A stretch of 64,000 nucleotides of DNA from Zonotrichia leucophrys gambelii (Eukaryota > Chordata > Aves > Passeriformes > Passerellidae): the NCBI RefSeq assembly GCF_028769735.1, contig NC_088170.1, positions 59,615,585 to 59,679,584 of the forward strand, read 5' to 3'. Numbering within the stretch: the stretch's first letter is position 1; every line of letters starts with the position of its first letter. The notes beneath the pieces are model-generated. The model was given only the letters and a program-made list of their open reading frames with translations. It was not told the DNA's origin and searched no databases. Both the position numbers and the translations under genes were made by a program. Positions 13,045 through 24,800 of the stretch are shown here, piece after piece.

Positions 13045-13216
13045 GTTTGTGTATCTGGAGCTGCCAGCTGCAGCCAAGACCCCCTGCACCAGGTTTCGCT
13101 GGTGGCAGCCGGTGTTCTCAGGGGAAGGGTACGACCAGTGGGCCATTGACGACATCATCATCCTGTCAGAGAAGCAGAAGCACATCATCCCTGTCGTGAA
13201 TCCCACCTTGCCACAG
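13045..13216 (+). CDS. RELN: Reelin exon w4: end of RR2 subrepeat B
   Basis: 172 bp; the first base completes the split codon and the exon ends on a codon boundary. It encodes [20 protein letters not shown], then [11 protein letters not shown] and a linker ending NPTLPQ. The acceptor is TCCTCAG|G and the donor CCACAG|GTAATA. Mouse equivalents about 1181-1238. The RFRWWQP plus QWAIDD pair is the usual end of a B half; the linker leads to the N-t cleavage region in w5. Confidence 0.95.
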
Positions 13217-13588
13217 GTAATAAGCAAGAGCAGGCTGTGGGCATCCCCAGGAAACAGGAACTATCCTGTTAGGAGACTTGTTTGAACATAGTTTTCATTG
13301 AAAATACTGGGTTTATTTAAAGAGACAGCTGCAGTGCTTGCAGCTGCATCTCTGTGTGGGAATAACCTGGGTCTTTGCACAAAATCATCAGGCTCCTAAG
13401 CTTTGTGTCAGATGATGTAATCATGTATCTCTGCAAAAAGTCAAGACTGAAGTTTTGGCAATAAAAGTTTTTTTGAAAACTAGAGAAAATAAAAATTGCA
13501 AAATTTGAAGGTTCATCATTTTGGGAATTATTCTGAAGTCACAGCACAAGGGGATAATACCTCTGGCTTTTCTTTTCATTTCTAACAG
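13217..13588 (+). other. RELN: Intron w4-w5 (372 bp)
   Basis: Short AT-rich intron; no repeats or other features seen. Confidence 0.85.
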
Positions 13589-13789
13589 AACTTTTATGAA
13601 AAGCCAGCATTTGATTACCCTATGAACCAGATGAGTGTATGGTTGATGCTGGCCAATGAAGGGATGACCAAAAATGAAAGTTTCTGCTCTGCGACCCCCT
13701 CTGCCATGCTGTTTGGTAAATCGGATGGAGACCGCTTTGCAGTGACTCGAGATTTAACCCTGAAGCCTGGATATGTCCTGCAGTTCAAG
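13589..13789 (+). CDS. RELN: Reelin exon w5: RR2-RR3 linker with N-t cleavage site, start of RR3
   Basis: 201 bp, 67 codons, codon boundaries at both ends. It begins [18 protein letters not shown] and ends GYVLQFK. In mouse, the inactivating N-t cleavage by ADAMTS-3-type proteases is reported between P1244 and A1245; the matching P-A pair is present in EKPAFDYP. The rest starts RR3 subrepeat A and has an N-glycosylation sequon, NES. Mouse equivalents about 1239-1305. The phase-0 intron after QFK recurs after w18 (QFE) and w29 (QFK). Confidence 0.96.
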
Positions 13790-16359
13790 GTATTCCTTAA
13801 ACATAAATCTGTGCAACAATATCAGTAAAATTGTCCTTAGCCAATATTTGCAAGATGCCACTGGGGCCACAGCTCAAACAAAGGTGATAAAATAGACAAT
13901 TGTGTAAAAAGACATGAAAAGCACAATTATGAACCCATACAGAATAAAATGCCATCCTGCTTTCTAGAATAGCCAAAACCTTGGTGCTTGAAAGCATTTT
14001 TACTCCTCTGGAGAAGTTTAAAGGTTTTTGTTCTTCAGCACATTTGAGAAGTGGCTTGAAGTACATGTCATTATATTCAAGTCAGTACTAGGAAATACTA
14101 CTGCACTGTCAAGCCCAAAAGGATTTACCCTGTCTGGGGCTCTGTGAGTACAAAAGCTCCAATGTGGTTTGGGTTCATTTTTTGTATTTTAAACTATTTA
14201 AGGACTTACAAGCTGCTCTGTACTCCAGTGTGTGTTTTTCATATAATTTACTTTTATTGTGTCAATGAATATAGGCTCCAATTAGCATTTTCTTCTTTAA
14301 AGAGCTTACAAAAAATTTCAGTGGTCTGACAATACATCAGAATATGAGCTCCAAAGAAAGTGTATTTGCTTTGACAAGCTCTTGTTTCTGAACCCTAATC
14401 AAAATTTTATTGAGTTTATAATGAAATCCCATTGGTGAATTCTGGAAGTTGGTTGCAATGCAATTTTAATGAGCTCCCCACAAATACATGGTCCTTACAT
14501 AATTGGTGGATACAGACACTGAATAATTTACTAGTGGAATTATTAAAAAGATCAGATGTTTACAGGCAGCTTTTCAAATATAATTCCCACAGTTCTATAA
14601 ATAGGAAAGTTCGTTAGAAATACTGGGATTTGTAAAATTATCTAATTTCAACTAAAAAATATGCTAATAAGATGCTATACAAACTGGGGGATTTCAGTAC
14701 AATTTTCTTGTGAGTATTGCATGTAGTTTTATACTTTAAATTGTTTAAAACCTAAGGATATCTCAATAAATAAATACCATTTAGGCAGGAAAAGGGTTAT
14801 GCTATTTGCCTCTTCACCACCTTCCTGTACTTCAGTGATGAAGTGTCCATTCTCTAGGTTTGATGATCAACAGCAATTAAGAATTTGTCTTGGTTTAAAA
14901 AAAATACTTAAAAATGTTTCGTAACCTTCCATCACTGAAGCACTTGACAATGTAACATAACTATACAAAACATGAGAATGTGTCACAGAACAGTGAGTTC
15001 TTCTTTATAAAGTCTATTATTTAAGGACTGAATTTATACTTTTTTGGAAAGCTTTTCAGCCTGCACATAAATGTGTTAGTCCTATTTGCATGCTTTCATG
15101 AGTGTGTGAAATTTCCATTTTAAATAGCAGACTGGAATAATTTTGCATTGATAAGCTCAAAGACAGTAATTTGTTAGAATTATTTCATTTTACATGAATG
15201 ATTTTGTTTTACATGTTGCCTTCTACAACTCAAGTAGAATTTCTGCAATAAACCAAGGAAAACTAATATTTTTCTGATAGCTTGAAGAATGAAACTGAAA
15301 CTTCAAATCAGCAGTTGATTTTGGTCGTGGCAGCATTCTCATTTTACATTTTAATACGCATTTTTTCTTCTTAATCCAAATGTTACTCTGTTTTGGGGGC
15401 CCAAACTGCAGTGCCAGCTCACAGACATCATTCCTGCAAGGCAGTGACACGGCTGTGGTTAGGGCTAACCTGGCAGTCAGGCTGATCCTCTGGGCACACT
15501 GGGCTGCAGATGGGATGGATCCTAGAGGATACAGCTCTTTCCACTCCTGGGCACGCAGGTGCCTGCACAGAGCTTGCTGTTTGGGGCTTGTATGCACAGG
15601 GACACTTGGAAAGTTCTTTGCACCTCTTTGTGTGCTGAACTCAGCAACCTTAATGAAGGAAGGTGGGAATTTTTACCAAGAAATGTCATATTTCCATGTG
15701 GGAAGCAGACTCCAAGCAGTCTGCCAGCAGGGTTCAGAGCCAGTGCTCAGAGCATTAAACCTCCCAGCACAAAAGGTCAAAGGTGGTTTGCAGCCAATAA
15801 GTACTAATAACAGTGCAGTTTTTTCATGTCATCTCTGTTAGGAAAATTAATCCACAAACACCAGAGGTTTATGTCCAAAAAGGAGACAGAGGAGTCCTTT
15901 TACTTTATATGAATAAAGAGAGAGGCCATGGGGCATTCCCCTGGGATCTCTCAAATTTTTGGAGGATGCAGCCTCCTTTTTATTCTAATTTCCCAGCTGC
16001 ATTTCCCTTCTCTCTTTCCCCATTGGCTGAGGTACTTGAGGTACAGACTTCCCGATACGCCTGATCCCAAAGATTTCCCTCTAATGTATACCTGTCCCTT
16101 CTAATTTTTGATTCTTGTGGAATTTAGGTGGTTTTCTTCCCCATTGTTTCTTTCATCTTTCAATGTCTAATTTCATTAATCAGCAAACCTGAAGTTTATT
16201 TGTAAAACCAAATATCTTTTTCCCATTCATCAATCAGTAGAATCCTTCCCATTGTTTCTTTTATCTCTGAGCGCCAGTTTACCTACCAGGAGACCCACAG
16301 CTTGTTTGTAAAGACAAACCTGCTATTTCCCTCATCTCTGGCTCTCTGCTTCTTTGCAG
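13790..16359 (+). other. RELN: Intron w5-w6 (2.6 kb)
   Basis: AT-rich, with a GC-richer patch at about 15380-15780. No exon or recognisable mobile element was found. Confidence 0.75.
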
Positions 16360-16595
16360 CTGAACATTGGCTGCACCAGCCAGTACAGCAGCTCTGCCCC
16401 CGTGCTGCTGCAGTACTCGCACGACGCTGGGCTCTTCTGGTCGCTGGTGAAGGAGGGCTGCTACCCCGCGTCCCCCGGCACCAAGGGCTGCGAGGGCAGC
16501 TCCCGGGAGCTCAGCGAGCCCTCCGTGTACCACACCGGCGACTTTGAGGACTGGACAAGAGTCACCATTGTTATCCCCAGGTCGCTCGCAGCCAG
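16360..16595 (+). CDS. RELN: Reelin exon w6: RR3 subrepeat A with Asp-box
   Basis: 236 bp, starts on a codon boundary and ends after two bases of a codon. It encodes [18 protein letters not shown], the Asp-box YSHDAGLFW, then [13 protein letters not shown] and [10 protein letters not shown]. Mouse equivalents about 1306-1383. PGTKGC appears to carry one more residue than mammalian reelin, which exactly explains the one-residue shift in numbering downstream. Two in-frame GT donors lie 15 bp apart, after 16580 and after 16595; the second is chosen because the encoded RSLA segment matches mammalian reelin. The last part of the exon is duplicated at 17070-17229. Confidence 0.94.
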
Positions 16596-16672
16596 GTACG
16601 GTGCGTTGTGAACCAGCGATGCCAGTGGGACACGGGGATTAGCTGATTTAGCTGCTTCTGGAACGGTACATC

Positions 16673-17069
16673 CAAGTAGCAAAGCTGTGTTGTGTTGCAC
16701 TACAGAGTTTGTTTAGTTGTTGTTTTGCACTGGGTTATTAGAGGATACCTCCCTGGTGGTCTATTCCTTGGTCAGTCCCTCCCCTTGCCCCTCCCTACTG
16801 GTATCCCATTGGCCATGCTCCTCCTCCTCCACTCCCCATTCCCCAGGTATAAAACTCTCCTGCCAAGACCCATCAGGCCTCTTCCCACATGGGTTTTTCC
16901 ATCTGGTGGTTCTCAACTTAATTAACAGAGGACATGTGTCCCCACATGGAGAAGAGCACTTCTGGTTTTTTGCTTTGGTCTGTGTAAGATCACACCCTCC
17001 TGTGCGGGCTGAGGGTCCATAGCCAGCTGGGTTGGACCCAAACAGCCCATCCAGACCTGGTCTTGCAGG
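16673..17069 (+). mobile_element. Possible LTR-like spacer between the two copies of the w6 tail
   Basis: The 397-bp stretch between the true exon tail and its duplicate has promoter-like features: an ATTGG (inverted CCAAT) near 16809 and TATAAAA near 16849, about 40 bp apart. No clear TG...CA ends or target duplication were found. It could instead be ordinary intron drawn into the duplication. Low confidence. Confidence 0.25.
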
Positions 17070-17229
17070 TGCTCCCGGAGCTCAGTGAGCCCTCCGTGTA
17101 CCACACAGGAGACTTTGAGTTACTCTTGTTATCCCCAGGTCACTCGCAGCCAGGTACAGTGCATTGTAAACCAGTGATGCCAGTGGGACACGGGGATTAG
17201 CTGATTTAGCTGCTTCTAGAATGGTACAT
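17070..17229 (+). pseudogene. Partial duplicate of exon w6 tail, donor and intron start, frameshifted
   Basis: It repeats 16498-16670 nearly base for base, e.g. GCCCTCCGTGTACCACAC, then CAGCCAGGTAC and GTGGGACACGGGGATTAGCT. One G is missing from the CCCGGGAG run, and 13 bp are missing after GACTTTGAG, so the frame is broken. A usable-looking acceptor (CTTGCAG|G, near 17069) precedes it and the donor copy (CAG|GTACAG, near 17154) is kept. It could act as a decoy exon, but inclusion would disrupt reelin. Confidence 0.9.
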
Positions 17230-19462
17230 TAGGGAAAAGTTGCAAATCTGTGAATAAAAGCAGTGTTACAATATGGCAGAGCTGGGGGAAATATACTATG
17301 CTGCCCCAAGCAGTGTGAATTTTCCATTTTAAAGGTGTCAGATTGGTCTGTAATAGATAATTAAATTAAAAAGCAGCGAGCAACCCAGCACTTTTTAATT
17401 TGACACCAATCCTTTCATTGTCTTTATCCATGTCAGCTAGGTCAAAGGCACCAGCAAGAGAGTACTAAGTCACATGAATTAAATAAGCCATTTGAACAGG
17501 ATTAATTTTAGTTACCACTAGGCAAAGAAACTTTAGCAAGGTATTTGAGCTGATGCATAACGTGCTGTGTCACTGAAGGCAGCCGGGACAGCCAGAGGCA
17601 AAGGAGGGAAGAATGGCATATCTGCAAGCACAACCTCAGCCCCAGATTAATACAAGTGAGAAAACATCAGATGGTGGAAGACACAAGCCTTGAAATCAGG
17701 AGGGTTTTCTGGATCTTCACCCAAATCTTATCTGGATTTGGGTGAAGTTCTTCACTCCCCTTACTCTGTCTTACTCCATCAGTAAAACACCCCGACCTGA
17801 TTTGTTGGATGCACCAAGCAGTGCCACCACAACCACCCCACCAGGCCCTTGGCCATGTTCCCCTGCCTCTCACCCTCCCAGCAGCTTCTCTAGTGCTGCC
17901 TCTGGGTTTCCAACCCATCCTCCTCCCTCATCCTCAATACCATTTCAGTGTGTGGCATATTTTGTAGCAGGGGAGCCGGTGCCTCTGCTGCAAGGACTTG
18001 AAATAGCAGTGTGTACCATAACAAGTTTGTCTTTTCTTCAGTAATTAGCCAATAAAAGCAGGTGCCAAGTTGCACAGATCTGACACCAGCTGATTTGATT
18101 TACCCAAAACAAGCAGGGCAGAATCAATAGCAGCAATCTGTTTGGCATTATGTGCAGTAATGTGATCAGGAATAAGAAGCTCATGCTAATACATTAAAAA
18201 TGTAAGTATTGTGACTGCAATGAGTGTTTTGGCATGTTGAGACCTGAGTTTGTTGTGGGCCACTTAGGAAATCATGGTTCACAGGTTAACCAGAGAGCAT
18301 CCCATTTCATTATTTGCTACCAAGCATGAGCATGATCTACCAAATCCCAGTGCACAGCAAAAAAAGAAAAAGCAATAGGTTTATTATATTTTAGGCAGAG
18401 CAGCAAGGAGGATATTAGTTAATCCGTTATATTGGCAAAGAGATTTTAAATCCATTCCCCTCTCTGGAGCTCATGTAACATGATCAGTATCATAAAAGTT
18501 AAAGACTGGAAATTAATTACCAAAATATTTTTTCTTCAACAAACTTCCTATGCAGTGAGTCAGATTTGTGGGCAGAGTAGGATCTTCTGATGAAGTTTAT
18601 TAAGGAAGGCCTCCCACTGAGTCATGAGGTCAAGAAAGAATCCCACTGCTTTCTTAACTCCTTCTCAGAGGGGAACCTGGGTGCAGCTGGATCCAATCTT
18701 AGCCCTGGACTTTGTCAGTGGTTTATGTCTAAAGGGTTATACAGGTGTAAATTAACCTTTACACAAGGTTGTCCTTCAGGATTAAGGATGGCAAACTAGA
18801 TATATTTATATAAACATGTTTATTTATGATTTATTATGGTAACAATTAGACAAGAAGATCTTAATCAGAATTATTTACTACACAGTATTGGAGCCATAAC
18901 AACTATTATAATATACTGCTCTATGAAGCAACATTGAAGCAACTGTATCAAAGCAATTGTATTAAAGCTAGCATAAATTATTATTTAGTAGAGATTGATG
19001 TTCCTCACATATACAATGACTGTGGGCAAATTTTTTGCTCAGTCTCAAAGATTAACCTTTAGTTATTGTATCCCCACTCAATGGAGGAATCTGCAGCCAC
19101 TCCAAGAAGGGGTATGTTAGAAAACCGTGCCATTAAAATTTGGGACTAGACTTTTAGAGTATGAACTGATGGACTGTCAATCATGTGTCTCTGGGCCAGC
19201 TGTGTCAGCTCAGCAGCCTTAAACAAGTTCTTAGTGATATTGTTTGTTCCTTCATCCGTGTTTTACCAGGTCTACTGCATCTCCATCTCACTGTCAGGAT
19301 GTTTAACTTTGAGATTGATGAGTCAGACTTGTTACTTCTGTTTAGAGAGTGGCTTTTTTTCTTATACCCAAATAACGTAAATGTTTTTTACTCAAAAGTG
19401 CACAACCCTATCATAAACTCTGCATTGCTGCCATCACGGAGCTCCTTTCAAAAATACTCTAA

Positions 19463-19615
19463 GAAATGAAGTTCAGGGATTTTGGTATGTAATTAGCACC
19501 TCAGGCTGGACTGATTAGTAAAAAGCATCTTCAAAGTCACGTTAATCATTCACTGTTGTTGATAAAACCAAGTATTTGTTCTTTGCTTCTCACTGATGGA
19601 TATGGGCCAGAGAAA
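19463..19615. repeat. Intronic duplication, copy A
   Basis: About 150 bp from GAAATGAAGTTCAGGGATTT to ATATGGGCCAGAGAAA, matched by copy B at 20265-20417 with only scattered base changes. Both copies are in direct orientation, 0.8 kb apart. Confidence 0.92.
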
Positions 19616-19909
19616 CACAGGGAATCAAAATACAGCCAAAAAGTCTGAAAGAAATATCCTTAAGCAATGTTGCACAAATGCAGCATGACAGAAATCCAAG
19701 CATCCTATTTGCAAATGGCTGTTTTGGGAAAAGGTCCTTTTAATCTCATGGAAGGAGCAGTAGCTATTGAAGCCAGGAGCAGCAATAGGAGCAAGGGTGG
19801 GTAGGATGGTTGGGACAGATGGAGGTGAGAGATCTCTGAAGCCAGGTTGTGGAACCTGAGTGCAGGGCCCTGCTTGGAGCAGGGCTACAAGAGGAGCTCC
19901 AAAGAGTTT

Positions 19910-19965
19910 GAAAGAGAGAGAGAAAGTGAGAGAGAGCAAGAGGAAAAGAGAGAGGACGAAAGAGT
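19910..19965. repeat. GA-rich simple sequence
   Basis: Runs of GAGAGA with AAAG and AGGA interruptions; purine-only stretch between the two intronic duplicate copies. Confidence 0.85.
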
Positions 19966-20264
19966 AACAGAGGATTAAGTTCTCATTACAACACTATAAA
20001 TCTTCTTCCGTGCTGAATATTCTAATTTTCACTAGTTAATTTAGTATAAGACACAATCCTATAGCATTTACAGCCTATAAGAATCACTGCATTACTGTAG
20101 TGTGTTACATTTTAAACCCTAAAAGCTACTCTTTGGGCCCCTTCTGCTAAGCTAGTAGGGTCTGCTCTGACACTTGGACCTGTCCGCAATTAGAGAGTAT
20201 TGTCTAATCAAAAGGGGATGACCTTCAGCTGGCTATACTATTGTTTTCCAGTTGTTCAGTAACT

Positions 20265-20417
20265 GAAATGAAGTTCAGGGATTTTGATATGTAATTAGCA
20301 CTTCAGGTTGGACTGAGTAGTAAAAAGCATCTTCAGAGTCATGTTAATCATTCACTGTTGTTGATAAAACCATGTATTTGTTCTTTGCTTCACACTGATG
20401 GATATGGGCCAGAGAAA
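20265..20417. repeat. Intronic duplication, copy B
   Basis: Second copy of the segment at 19463-19615. It ends about 145 bp before the acceptor of w7, so part of this exon's upstream flank is derived from the duplication. Confidence 0.92.
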
Positions 20418-20561
20418 GGCTTGGTATCTCAAAGCTTGCTTTCATTTCAATCTCACTTCTAGTTTCCATATTCTCAAAATCTTTAGCCAGGCAATCATAT
20501 TCATAAGGCTTTCCTGTTCCATCTTCCCCAGCGTAGCAGTGCTGTTGTTTTTTCTCTGCAG

Positions 20562-20719
20562 CAAGACCCGATTCCGCTGGATCCAGGAGAGCAGCTCCCA
20601 CAAGAGCGTGCCTCCCTTTGGCCTGGACGGCGTCTACATCTCGGAGCCCTGCCCCAGCTACTGCAGCGGCCACGGCGACTGCGTCTCGGGGGTCTGCTTC
20701 TGCGACCTGGGCTACACAG
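20562..20719 (+). CDS. RELN: Reelin exon w7: end of RR3 subrepeat A and most of EGF3
   Basis: 158 bp; the first base completes a codon split after two bases, and one base of the next codon ends it. It encodes [22 protein letters not shown], and the [23 protein letters not shown] up to GYT. The acceptor is CTGCAG|C and the donor TACACAG|GTAGCA. Mouse equivalents about 1383-1436. In contrast to EGF2, 4 and 6, the intron falls after the fifth and sixth-cysteine region begins, not before CxC. Confidence 0.95.
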
Positions 20720-21621
20720 GTAGCACAGCCCCCCTCAGGGGGATTGCAGCCAGCACTGGCTGAGTTCAACCTGTGAACTGACAGCTTGCTTTTCCTCTCC
20801 GATATTCCGGAAAAATATACGATGACATATAGTGCATGGGCTGCCAAGAGGAATCTTTCTTGTTTTGTTAATTAAATTCGGCACAGGCAAAGCAGAGCAG
20901 CTGAAGGCAGCGGACACCGTTGATGTTTCTGGCAAGCACAATCTTTGAATATCACCATCTGTATGAATGGGAAGGGACTAGCAATAAAAGAGAAAACAAA
21001 ATAAAATATTATAAACTGAAAAGTCTGCTTAAAAGCCTTTGGATCATCTTCAAAAGAATTGTTGCCATTTTTGAGTCCCCTGGCCATCAGATGGCATGGG
21101 ACCAGGAGGGAACATATGTTCTGACAGGCCCTTCTGTGGAAAATTCTGCTCACTTGTGGTTTCAGGGCCTTTTATGCTGAAATAGGAAAAAAAACCCAAA
21201 ATGCAAACCCTGTGGAAAAAAAAAGATTGACACAACCGGTTGCACACTGCAGTCTTTTCAACCCTCAACCAACAAAGCAATAAGCTAATATCTTTTGTTC
21301 AGTTTGTCTAAAATTAAATAGAAGGATAATATTTTTCTGTTTGCAAAAAATGCCTTATCGACAAAGCTTGGCTGTTTTTCACTTAGTGAAATAAGCCATC
21401 TTAGAGTTTAGAGGAAAAGGGCTTATTCTTCCTACAGAAATTTGTAAAGTGAGTTTAAAAAGGTACAATCCAGTCATCAGGGCATTTACTTTGAAAAGCC
21501 TGGTGCTTTGTCACATATAGATGCAACAGAACCATGTGCCAGTGCACTGTATCTGACCCTTACTCTGTCCAACACAGTTTCACCAAAGCATCTCCTTTTT
21601 TTTTTCTTTTTTTTCTTGAAG
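20720..21621 (+). other. RELN: Intron w7-w8 (902 bp)
   Basis: AT-rich with a T-rich run directly before the next acceptor (about 21594-21618). No repeats recognised. Confidence 0.8.
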
Positions 21622-21829
21622 CATCACATGGAACCTGTGTGTCTAATGTGCCTAATCACAGTGAGATGTTCGACAGGTTTGAGAGGAAGCTAAGCCCTCT
21701 CTGGTACAAGATAACAGGAGGTCAGGTTGGGACAGGCTGTGGTGTGCTCAGTGATGGAAAATCTCTGTACTTCAATGGACCTGGCAAAAGGGAGGCAAGG
21801 ACTGTTCCCCTGGACACCACAAATATCAG
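21622..21829 (+). CDS. RELN: Reelin exon w8: end of EGF3 and start of RR3 subrepeat B
   Basis: 208 bp, completing a codon split after one base and ending after two bases. It encodes [20 protein letters not shown], then [20 protein letters not shown] and PLDTTNIR. Mouse equivalents about 1436-1505. The acceptor sits after a long T tract and reads TTGAAG|C; the donor is TATCAG|GTCAGT. The end of this exon before LVQF matches the end of w21 before FVQF in RR5. Confidence 0.95.
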
Positions 21830-24800
21830 GTCAGTGCTCAGTGCAGCTTCTCAAAATTACCTGTGTATTCATGTTCTCTGTTCTGCCCAGTTGCAAGTGT
21901 GGATATGAGAAGATGGGAAATGTTTTTTTATGGTAGTCATAATCTGTACAAGAACTTTGAAAGATAGAAAAAAATACTTTTTTGTTCATTCTGGTGTACA
22001 ACTTCCTTTTTTTGAAAGATAATACTTAGGTTAGAGACATTGGAACAGCAGCAGAAAATAAAATATTAACTCACTATCTTTCTGAGAAGATAGTTTGCAT
22101 TGTATCCTAAGGCAGAAGACAGCGTCTTGAGAATGCACAAAAGCTAAGACTCTGCCCATAGCTGGGGAGAAAAGCTCCTTTTCCTCTGACTGTGTTGAAT
22201 TGCAGGCATGAGGATCGCATAGCAAGGAGCTGTTGCTAGCTTGCCAGATGTTGTGAATTACTCCACTTGTCAGAAGTGCAAAGGAATGGAATGTGAATTT
22301 TTTCTGCGTAGCCAAGAGGCTAACAAGCCTTCACCTCTTTCCCTGCTGCCACTGAATCCTGCTACATTGGTAGCAATTATCCTCTTCTCTCAAATTGCCT
22401 AGCTGATTAATGTAATTAGGATGAACAAAGGGCTGTTAATTCTAACCACTATTTAGCTTGGAGTTTGCTGCAGCTTTGTCCAGTCTCATGAGAGATTAGG
22501 CACCTGAAACCTTGAGCACTCTACAATTTTGGCAGTTAGCTTAATAAAAGGTATTTCTCCTGACAAATACTGCTCTGAGAGTAATAATGCCATGATTTGC
22601 TCCATAATTGAATTTGTGGGATGACTCAGCACAGAGTGGCCAGAGGTTACTGTGATCACTCCAGCAGGGCTCTGTGGTGTGGGGGCTGCTGCTTTGGGGA
22701 AGTCCTCAGCTGCTCCCTGGTACTGCACAGCACTGCACCAGCCACCTTCCCTCTGTCCCCTGCATGTCTGACAAATGCATATCATAGTTATGTAATTATG
22801 TAAATTAGTTGTTAATTAAACTAATTAATTGTTTGACAAATATGCTTTGTACAAGTACATGTTTGCCCTGGAACTCTGGGAAGATGTGAGCACTTCTATT
22901 CCACTGTCTTCAAATCCTGTTATTCATCCTGGGAAGCAATATAATGGAAGTAGTCTAGACTACTTCCTCAAGAAGTCTGCATTAAAAACTCTATTTTTGA
23001 GTTATTCCTTCTTTCATGAAGAAATCTTTTGAAATGCCAAGTATTCCCTTTAGTTTTACAATTACTTTGAAACCACTTTTAATGCCAGATATTCATATTT
23101 ATAGCTTTCCATTTTTGCAAAGTTTGAACCATTTTAAAAGCCAAAAGACATTTTAAAATTCTGAGCAATGCTCTTTCTTGATGTTTTTAATATACCACTG
23201 CCTCTGTTTTGCACAAGAATATGGTTATTTTGTGTCTTAAATCTGTCCCAAAAACATAAATGGCCAGAGAAACACTTGGTAAGAACAACTACAATCTCTC
23301 TTCTGACCATGTACTCACAGTATGAGCTGCTCTCCTGCTGGAACTGATTGTTGTCAAAATAAATCAGCATTTTATTTTTTTTTGTAAGCATCACAGTGAG
23401 CAGCTTAACTCCCTTGAACAATTCAAGCTGGAAGCCACATCCCTGGGCTGTTTGCTAGACAGAACATAGTGGTCATCTCAAACACAAATGGGAGTAACAT
23501 GGATTTTTTGCTTTCTTCATTGTGTGCTCAAAGGTGGTAGCCACCTGATGCTGCTTGACCAGAACATGAACTTTTTAGGCTACAGCAATTATCCCAGGCT
23601 GCTTTTGTGTTCAGAGGAGAGAATAGCTGCTTCAAAAGAGCAACACATCTCATCCTAAAAGAGCAGCTAGCAGAAGCCAGTGCTTTGTCTTCTGCAAACA
23701 CCTATTTATTTCTTTCTTTCATTAGCTGTAAAGCAGCCTGTGTTTGGTCATGTACAACTTAGACATTCAGCTTCAGACACCTTGCTCTGAGCAGATGCCT
23801 CCCACTTAAATGTTTGAGGCCATCTGTAACATTAACTCTGTCTTTTTTGCTAGTACATGACATTTGTGAGAGTGTGAAGGGTTAACTGAAAGGCCCATAC
23901 ACTAAAAAGAAAATAATTCCTCAGCCTAGAAATTTTTTTTTTCATTATTGGAGCTAAAATTAATGTCACTTGAAAGGGGAGATTAAAGGGAAATACTTTT
24001 CCCATTTTGGTATTACTTTTTGCATTCAGTAATGCCTTGCATAGAATTCAGTTATCTTATTAGGGATCATCTTAGCCCCTGCACAGTTATCTTTTATTTT
24101 TGCAAGGGTTTTTTGATTGGGGGTTTTGGTGGCTGAGTAAACAGCAGGAAAACATGCCTTGAAAGACATACTGTTAGATATGTGGATTGAGGGTTGTGAA
24201 TAGGAAGGCTGAAACTCCTGCAGTAGATTTTTAAGCTGCTTATTTTTAAGGTTAATAGTGTTTTCCCAGACCATTTAAGATCTTGTTTTGTTAAATCATG
24301 CATGGAAGAGCCTGATAGAAAAATTGACAAATATTACAGGACACTAAATTTTTATTTTCATTCTGCATTCCTGATCTACCTATCTATGCATGTTCCATAT
24401 CATCAGTTACAGCTTTTTGAATGTGAAGTGTAAATTTTATGTAAGGAATACATAGACTTTTTTTTCTTTTTTTCCTTTTTTTTCTTTTTTTTAAGTACAA
24501 AGGCCCTTTTCCCTTTTACCCTTCTCTCCCCAGCACAGCATGGTCCATGGGGTTGAGATTTGCCTGCCTGAGATGTGGGATGCTGCTCAGGGGAGCAGCC
24601 CAACAGGGCGCTACCCACACCTGGTATCACACTAAAAGCGTTTCAAACTAAAGCTTGTGCCTGGGAGCCAATGACCATAAAAAAACTACTCAAATTTTAG
24701 TATATACAATAAGTGGTCTTGTAATCTTAGCTTTGTTTGTCCTATTGCCTCCTTATTCCTTCATATGATTGACTACACCATTTTTTCCCCAGATATTGGG

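Larger units (their letters stand above)
16596..20561 (+). other. RELN: Intron w6-w7 (4.0 kb)
   Basis: This is the most rearranged intron of the window. It contains a degraded copy of the w6 tail (17070-17229), an LTR-like spacer before it, two copies of a 150-bp segment (19463-19615 and 20265-20417), and a GA-rich tract (19910-19965). The rest is AT-rich with nothing recognised. Confidence 0.8.

Noticed and set aside
18590..18799. Possible additional LTR fragment
   Set aside because: Some phrases look repeat-like, but I could find no ends, promoter or polyA signals to support it.
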